Assembly (NCBI GenBank): GCA_030700105.1
Contig: JAUYKG010000043.1
Coordinates: 1 to 34,700, forward strand
From: Candidatus Veblenbacteria bacterium
GTDB lineage: Bacteria > Patescibacteriota > Patescibacteriia > Veblenbacterales > UBA10138
Length of the DNA stretch: 34,700 nucleotides
Reading direction: 5' to 3'
Part shown: piece by piece, positions 29,676 through 34,700 of the stretch
Layout: each line of letters begins with the position of its first letter
Position numbering within the stretch: the stretch's first letter is position 1
Notes under the pieces: model-generated
Told to the model about the DNA's origin: nothing
What the model saw: the letters and a program-made list of their open reading frames with translations, nothing else
The model's database searches: none
Translations under genes and position numbers: made by a program

Positions 29676-32606
29676 TTACAAAACCTTTTTGAGCCATTGG
29701 CCGGTAAAACTCGCTTTCACCTTGGCCACGTCCTTGGGCGTGCCGGCTGCTACCAGCTGGCCGCCCTTGTCCCCGCCCTCGGGCCCGAGATCAATAATCC
29801 AATCAGCGCACTTGATAACGTCCAAATTATGCTCGATAACCAGCACGGTGTTACCGCGATCCACCAGTTCGAACAGCACGGCTAGTAAACGCTTCACGTC
29901 ATCAAAGTGCAGGCCAGTAGTAGGCTCGTCCAGAATGTAGAGCGTGCGGCCGGTGGAGCGGCGCGAAAGCTCAGTGGCGAGCTTAATGCGCTGGGCTTCG
30001 CCACCCGACAGCGTGGTAGCGCTCTGGCCTAGGTGAATGTACCCCAAGCCGACATCACACAACACCTTCAGCTTCTGGTAAATAGCCGGCACGTTCTCAA
30101 AAAAGTTGGTCGCCTCCTCGGCCGTCATTTCCAGCACATCCGAAATGTTCTTGCCCTTATAGTGTATCTCCAACGCCTGCTGATTATAACGCTTGCCGTG
30201 GCACTCCTCGCACTCTACATACACATCCGGCAGAAAGTGCATCTCAATGCGCACCAAACCATCACCCTCGCAAGCTTCACAGCGCCCACCCTTCACATTA
30301 AAGGAGAAGCGGCCCGGATCGTAACCACGGATTTTGGCCTCGGGCAATTGCGAGAATAGGTCGCGAATAGGTGTGAACACGCCAGTGTAAGTGGCGGGGT
30401 TGCTGCGGGGCGTGCGGCCAATGGGCGACTGGTCTATGGTAATTACCTTATCAATGTGCTCCAAACCTTTAATAGCCCTGTGCTTACCAGGCAGGTCTTT
30501 GGTGTTGTAAAAATGCTGGGCCAGGGCGCGCGACAGGATGTCGGTCATAAGGGTGGATTTACCCGAGCCGGAAACGCCGGTTATCACCACGAACTTGCCC
30601 AGGGGAATATCCACAGTGATGTTCTTAAGGTTGAATTCCTGCGCGCCTTGAATGGTAATGTACTTTCCGTTGCCTGCTCTGGCTTTGGTGGGCGCTTCAA
30701 TGGTCAGCTTACCCGAAAGGTACTTGCCTGTGAGCGAGCTTGGCATATTGGCCACCTGCTGAGGTGTGCCCTGCGCCACCACCTCGCCGCCGTGCTTACC
30801 CGCGCCTGGGCCGATGTCGATAAGCTCGTCGGCCGCCAGCATGGTCTCGCGATCGTGCTCCACTACGATAACAGTATTGCCCAGATCCCGCAGACGCTTA
30901 AGTGTGGTAATGAGTTTGCTGTTGTCGCGCTGGTGCAAGCCAATGGACGGCTCGTCCAGAATGTAAATAACACCAACCAAGCTGGAGCCAATCTGCGTGG
31001 CCAAACGAATGCGCTGCGCCTCGCCGCCGGACAAGGTGGAGGCGGCACGATTGAGCGTGAGGTAGTCCAAACCGACATCGGAGAGAAAAGAAAGACGCTC
31101 ACGAATCTCTTTAAGTATGGTGCGGGCGATCTTCATATCGCGCTCGGAGAGCTTTTGCTTGGCCTCGAGCTCGGCGAAAAAAGCTTTGGTCTCCGCAACC
31201 GACGTGTTCACCACCTCGGCAATGTTCTTACCCGCCACCGTTACAGCCAACACCTCGGGCTTTAGGCGCTTGCCCTGGCAGGCCGAACACGGCCATATCC
31301 GCATGTAGCGCTCTATCTCCGCCCGCATGTAGTCCGATTCGGTTTCGCGGTAGCGGCGCTCCAAGTTTGGTATCACGCCCTCATAGGTAGTGTAAAAGGC
31401 TCGCACTTTACCGCCCGAGCCAGCACCGGCGTTCACGTTGTAACTCTTCTCACCTGTACCGTAGAGCGCCAGCTTAAGCTGAGCGGGCGTAAGTTTGGAA
31501 ACCGGCGCACTCAGGGAAAACCCGTACTCGTGCGCCACCGCTTCCAAAATACGATAGTACCACGTTTGATTGGCGCTGGTGCGGCTCCAAGGGCGCACGG
31601 CTCCCTCGGCCAAACTGAGCTTTTTATTCGGAATCACGAGGTCGGGATCTATCTCCAACCTGGTACCTAAGCCTGTGCAAGTAGGGCAGGCCCCGTGGGG
31701 TGAATTAAAGGAAAAACTTCTTGGCTCTATGTTGGGCAGATCCACCTGGCAGTGTGGGCAGGAAAAATGTTCGCTGAAAAGAATGTCCTCACCAGTATCA
31801 GCTCGCGTAACCGTTACCAGGCCATCACCCAAATCAAGCGCGGTTTCCAGTGAATCGTGTAAACGCGTAACGTCATCAGCTTCTCGTGATACGGTCAACC
31901 TGTCCACCACCACCTCCATAGTATGCTTTTTCTGCTTGTCCACCGGCAAGTCCTCAGCCTCTTCCATAGACATCTGTTTGCCGTCGAAACGTAAGCGCAC
32001 GTAACCGGCTTTCTTAAGCTCGGCCACGGTGTTCTTATGCTCGCCTTTTTGGTCCCGTATCACGGGCGAGAGCAAGGCCAGCTGAGTGCCGAGCGGTAGC
32101 TCCTGCAAACGCGCTACTATCTGGTCCACCGATTGGCGGGAGACCTCGCGCCCGCACTTGGGGCAGTGCGGCACACCCACGCGGGCATAGAGCAATCTCA
32201 GATAGTCATAAACCTCAGTAACCGTGCCTACGGTAGAACGGGGGTTGTGTGAAGTTGAACGCTGGTCTATAGAAATGGCCGGGCTTAGGCCCTCGATCTG
32301 GTCCACGTCCGGCTTGTCCATCATACCCAAAAACTGCCGGGCGTAAGCTGAGAGCGATTCAATGTACCGGCGCTGTCCCTCGGCGTAAATGGTGTCAAAG
32401 GCGAGGGACGATTTGCCCGAGCCGGACAAGCCGGTGATTACCACAAGCTTATCCCGGGGAATGGAGAGTGAAATATTCTTTAAGTTGTGTACGCGCGCAC
32501 CACGAATAACAATGCTGTTAGTGGGTAACGCGCCCTTGGAACGGCCACCGTAAACAGCGGTTGCGGAATTAGGTAAAACTTTGAGTTTAGTAATGGTTTT
32601 AGGCAT
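29676..32606 (-). CDS. uvrA: Excinuclease ABC subunit A (UvrA)
   Basis: 976 residues from ATG 32606. Longer frames (32654, 32627) are excluded because the -10 of a good promoter lies at 32631-32626. There are two ABC ATPase modules: Walker A GLSGSGKS (59-66) and GVSGSGKS, each with an LSGGEAQRI signature and ILDEPS/ILDEPT Walker B. Zinc-binding Cys pairs are present: CPKCGRE, then [10 protein letters not shown] with [16 protein letters not shown], and CEACEGDG with [10 protein letters not shown]-like spacing. UvrA dimers find bulky DNA lesions and load UvrB. About 30 extra residues precede the usual first strand ([14 protein letters not shown]). It is divergent from uvrC, a natural pairing for excision repair; uvrB is not in the window. 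Confidence 0.98.
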   Translation of the reverse strand: MPKTITKLKVLPNSATAVYGGRSKGALPTNSIVIRGARVHNLKNISLSIPRDKLVVITGLSGSGKSSLAFDTIYAEGQRRYIESLSAYARQFLGMMDKPDVDQIEGLSPAISIDQRSTSHNPRSTVGTVTEVYDYLRLLYARVGVPHCPKCGREVSRQSVDQIVARLQELPLGTQLALLSPVIRDQKGEHKNTVAELKKAGYVRLRFDGKQMSMEEAEDLPVDKQKKHTMEVVVDRLTVSREADDVTRLHDSLETALDLGDGLVTVTRADTGEDILFSEHFSCPHCQVDLPNIEPRSFSFNSPHGACPTCTGLGTRLEIDPDLVIPNKKLSLAEGAVRPWSRTSANQTWYYRILEAVAHEYGFSLSAPVSKLTPAQLKLALYGTGEKSYNVNAGAGSGGKVRAFYTTYEGVIPNLERRYRETESDYMRAEIERYMRIWPCSACQGKRLKPEVLAVTVAGKNIAEVVNTSVAETKAFFAELEAKQKLSERDMKIARTILKEIRERLSFLSDVGLDYLTLNRAASTLSGGEAQRIRLATQIGSSLVGVIYILDEPSIGLHQRDNSKLITTLKRLRDLGNTVIVVEHDRETMLAADELIDIGPGAGKHGGEVVAQGTPQQVANMPSSLTGKYLSGKLTIEAPTKARAGNGKYITIQGAQEFNLKNITVDIPLGKFVVITGVSGSGKSTLMTDILSRALAQHFYNTKDLPGKHRAIKGLEHIDKVITIDQSPIGRTPRSNPATYTGVFTPIRDLFSQLPEAKIRGYDPGRFSFNVKGGRCEACEGDGLVRIEMHFLPDVYVECEECHGKRYNQQALEIHYKGKNISDVLEMTAEEATNFFENVPAIYQKLKVLCDVGLGYIHLGQSATTLSGGEAQRIKLATELSRRSTGRTLYILDEPTTGLHFDDVKRLLAVLFELVDRGNTVLVIEHNLDVIKCADWIIDLGPEGGDKGGQLVAAGTPKDVAKVKASFTGQWLKKVL

Positions 32607-32625
32607 ACGCGCGCAAAGTGGATTC

Positions 32626-32654
32626 ATTCTACACCCGGTGTCAATACCGGTCAA
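32626..32654 (-). promoter_or_regulatory. Promoter of uvrA
   Basis: TTGACC (32654-32649), 17-bp spacer and TAGAAT (32631-32626) on the minus strand. The start point falls near 32620, about 14 nt before ATG 32606. No LexA-type box is recognised. Confidence 0.65.
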
Positions 32655-32726
32655 GGAGTAAGGCTGGAACCCCTGTACTGTTGAGCTTGCGGACCGCGCG
32701 ACTACGTACCAAGGCAGCGCCTCCGC

Positions 32727-32732
32727 TATACT
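32727..32732 (+). promoter_or_regulatory. -10 element next to the uvrC start codon
   Basis: TATACT ends 11 nt before ATG 32744. No good -35 at 17 bp. Leader of about 5 nt expected. Confidence 0.4.
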
Positions 32733-32743
32733 GAAGATACGCT

Positions 32744-34498
32744 ATGACACCGCTCCTGCAACGCCAGCTCCAAGCCCTGCCTGCCAGCCCGGGTGTGTAC
32801 GAATTCTTTAACGCGCAGGGCAAACTCCTATACGTGGGCAAGGCCAAGGGCTTGCGCAACCGCGTGCGCTCATACTTTCAACGAGGTGCCGAGCTCTCTC
32901 CTGCCAAACAACTAATGGTGGCCAACGTTCACCACCTGGAAACCATGGTAGTTACGAACGAAACCGAGGCGCTGCTTTTGGAGCGCACGCTCATCGGCGA
33001 ACGCCAGCCACCCTACAACGTGGACCTGAAGGACGATACGAGCTGGCTCTACCTGACTATAGACTATCGCGAACCATACCCGCGGGTTGCGCTGGTGCGC
33101 CGACCAAGCAGAACCCCCAAGCTCAAAATGTTCGGCCCTTACGTGGCCGCGAGCTCTATTCGTTCCTTGTTTCAACTGTTCAAAAAAACGCTCGGGCTTA
33201 AAACCTGCCCTAACGGGGCGAACAAACTCTGCTTTCAAGCCAGCTTGGGACGGTGCTTGGGTCATGATACCGGCCCCGGCAGCCGCGCCAAGTACCGCCG
33301 GCACCTTAGCTACCTAGAACAGTTGTTGCGGGGTGATGTGAACCGGGTAGTTAACGAACTTACTTCTGAGATGAAAAAGGCTGCTCAACTGAAACAGTTT
33401 GAACGGGCCGCCCGGTTACGGGATCAAATACAAGCTCTGGCGCACTTGCGGGAAAAGCAAAGCGTGGTGAGTACCAAGCGTGAATCGTTCGACGTGTTTG
33501 GCCTGAGCCGCAACCAATCACAATCGGCTATTGTGCGCTTGCCTATACGGCAGGGCCTGCTCATGGAAGCCGAACGATTTCTGCTGGACAACATAAAAGG
33601 GCTTTCCGATGTTGAGGTCATCACTGGTTTCCTGGAGCAGTACGCCGCGGCGGCCACGGACCGAGCTAAACGTGCTTTCGTGCCGGTTGCCTTACCCGAA
33701 ACCAAACTGGCCGGCACTGTGTTCAGTGTGCCTACGCGCGGCGGCAAACGCCAGCTGCTTGCTCTGGCCAGCCGTACCGCGGATACGCACCTCACCCAGA
33801 GCGCAGCCAGTTGGCAGCGCCGCGAAGTGCGCGCACACGAAGGCCTGCGCCAGCTGCAGCAGGTGCTCAAGTTAGCGAATAAACCTAAGCGCATTGAATG
33901 CTACGATATTTCCAACATCCAGGGCACGGCCGCGGTTGGTTCTATGGTGGTGCTCTCCCAAGGGTTGCCCGACCCTAAACAATACCGCAAATTCAAGATC
34001 CAGGGCGGCGAAAAACCGAACGATTTTAAAATGCTGGCCGAAGTGTTGTGGCGGCGCTTTACCAAAAACCATGACTGGCCTATGCCAGACCTCGTAATGC
34101 TGGACGGCGGGGCTGGGCAGCTCTCGGTGATAAAGCGAACACTGGATGCTGCCAAAATTAAAATTCCACTAGTAGCCCTGGCTAAACGCGAAGAACTTTT
34201 GTACGTGCCGAACAAACCCCACCCCATAAAACTCCCGGCTGATGCGCCTGGGCTGTTGCTGTTGGAATCCCTGCGCGATGAAGCTCACCGTTTTGGCATT
34301 ACCTTTTACCGCTCCCGCCACCGCAAGCGTACAGTGGAATCCGCCTGGGACGAACTGCCTGGTGTTGGGCCGGTGCTTAAACGCAAGCTCAAGTCCACCT
34401 TCGGCAGCCTAGCTGCCCTGCATCGCGCCAGTGAACAAGAGTTAACCAAAGTGGTAGGCCCATCCCGCGCCGCCGACATAAAACGCTATCTTGTATAA
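32744..34498 (+). CDS. uvrC: Excinuclease ABC subunit C (UvrC)
   Basis: 584 residues. The GIY-YIG-type nuclease (about 14-95; GVYEFF 17-22, LLYVGKAKGLRNRVRSYF 28-45) makes the 3' cut. The UVR helix pair (about 203-235, ELTSEMKKAAQLKQFERAARLRDQ) binds UvrB. The RNase H-like nuclease for the 5' cut keeps D388 (CYDISN), D427 (KPNDFKM), D454 (LDGGAGQ) and H515 (DEAHRFG). Helix-hairpin-helix motifs end the protein (LPGVGPVLKRKLKSTFGS). Odd point: the Fe-S cysteine set is incomplete. C155, C163 and C171 are present, but the fourth position, four residues after C171, is Asp175. Divergent from uvrA. Confidence 0.96.
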   Translation: MTPLLQRQLQALPASPGVYEFFNAQGKLLYVGKAKGLRNRVRSYFQRGAELSPAKQLMVANVHHLETMVVTNETEALLLERTLIGERQPPYNVDLKDDTSWLYLTIDYREPYPRVALVRRPSRTPKLKMFGPYVAASSIRSLFQLFKKTLGLKTCPNGANKLCFQASLGRCLGHDTGPGSRAKYRRHLSYLEQLLRGDVNRVVNELTSEMKKAAQLKQFERAARLRDQIQALAHLREKQSVVSTKRESFDVFGLSRNQSQSAIVRLPIRQGLLMEAERFLLDNIKGLSDVEVITGFLEQYAAAATDRAKRAFVPVALPETKLAGTVFSVPTRGGKRQLLALASRTADTHLTQSAASWQRREVRAHEGLRQLQQVLKLANKPKRIECYDISNIQGTAAVGSMVVLSQGLPDPKQYRKFKIQGGEKPNDFKMLAEVLWRRFTKNHDWPMPDLVMLDGGAGQLSVIKRTLDAAKIKIPLVALAKREELLYVPNKPHPIKLPADAPGLLLLESLRDEAHRFGITFYRSRHRKRTVESAWDELPGVGPVLKRKLKSTFGSLAALHRASEQELTKVVGPSRAADIKRYLV

Positions 34499-34553
34499 CA
34501 AAGCGGTTCGTTTGATTTTCAAGCGCTAACAACCATGAAGAGGCTCTAAACTT

Positions 34554-34700
34554 TTATATAAGCCTGCTGGCGGAAATTGATTCCACGCACTCCTCCGGCA
34601 ACTCGCCCAGAAAACGCGAAGGCAGGCCCGGGTACATACCGCCGAACAAACGACGGTTTAGCGCATACAAACAGTACACCCGCTCGCGGGCACGGGTGAG
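34554..34700 (-). CDS. UvrD/PcrA-type DNA helicase, C-terminal end (partial)
   Basis: 49 codons including the stop, entering from the right edge. LTRARERVYCLYALNRRLFG matches helicase motif VI and what follows in UvrD/Rep/PcrA proteins (V-A-x-T-R-A-x-x-x-L), and PSRFLGELPEE is the usual start of their tail. The remainder lies outside the window. It would unwind DNA with 3'-5' polarity during repair. Convergent with uvrC, with 55 bp between the stops and no strong terminator visible. Confidence 0.88.
   Translation of the reverse strand, partial: LTRARERVYCLYALNRRLFGGMYPGLPSRFLGELPEECVESISASRLI

Noticed and set aside
32655-32743. SOS (LexA) box between uvrA and uvrC
   Set aside because: No CTGT-N8-ACAG or GAAC-N4-GTTC pattern is present in the divergent region.

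Overview
The window is a piece of a bacterial chromosome with a compact, mostly housekeeping gene set and one AT-richer accessory stretch. The standard code is used, with UGA as a stop. Small genes, few clear Shine-Dalgarno sites, start codons lying only 6-12 nt after -10-like hexamers, and several signal-peptide or membrane-anchored proteins of unknown function all fit a Patescibacteria/CPR-type or similarly reduced, probably single-membrane lineage. No ribosomal marker lies in the window, so that placement is an inference from style and not a proof.

Layout. 1-2147 (minus): an ECF sigma factor followed directly by a membrane protein with anti-sigma architecture that runs off the left edge. 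2285-4869 (minus): a secreted protein of unknown function and a coiled-coil plus lytic-transglycosylase cell-wall hydrolase. 5022-5915 (plus): two paralogous small proteins that look like stand-alone EF-Tu domain II barrels, each with its own near-identical promoter. 6064-11030: tRNA-Asn(GUU), then an accessory stretch in which at least five partial copies of a tRNA 3' end, most followed by a hairpin, separate unrelated genes or remnants. These are a secreted lectin-like protein, two gene remnants, a proteasome-fold Ntn-hydrolase-like protein, a small P-loop kinase-like protein and a ferric-reductase-like membrane protein.

11043-17573: a YeaQ/YmgE-family membrane protein, YggT, a membrane-anchored GH3 glucanase/glucosidase, a DEAD-box RNA helicase, a DUF1003 protein and TypA/BipA. 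17632-21236 (minus): tRNA-Ser(GGA), a nucleoside deaminase, DnaG and RpoD, laid out as a macromolecular-synthesis operon. 21468-24778 (minus): two small membrane proteins and PEP synthase. 25101-27157 (minus): groES-groEL under a textbook promoter with a perfect CIRCE operator. 27179-29320 (minus): an O-antigen-ligase-like protein and a short UDP-sugar dehydrogenase, suggesting surface polysaccharide synthesis. 29420-29572 (plus): a 50-residue membrane peptide. 29676-34700: UvrA, UvrC and the C-terminus of a UvrD/PcrA-type helicase, a nucleotide excision repair cluster.

Most of the window is ordinary. I did not find a clear new multi-gene system. The observations most worth following are the tRNA-tail/hairpin modules at 6124-10950, the duplicated EF-Tu-domain-II genes, the Ser1 proteasome-like protein, the recurrent near-leaderless promoter layout, and a UvrC lacking one Fe-S cysteine.
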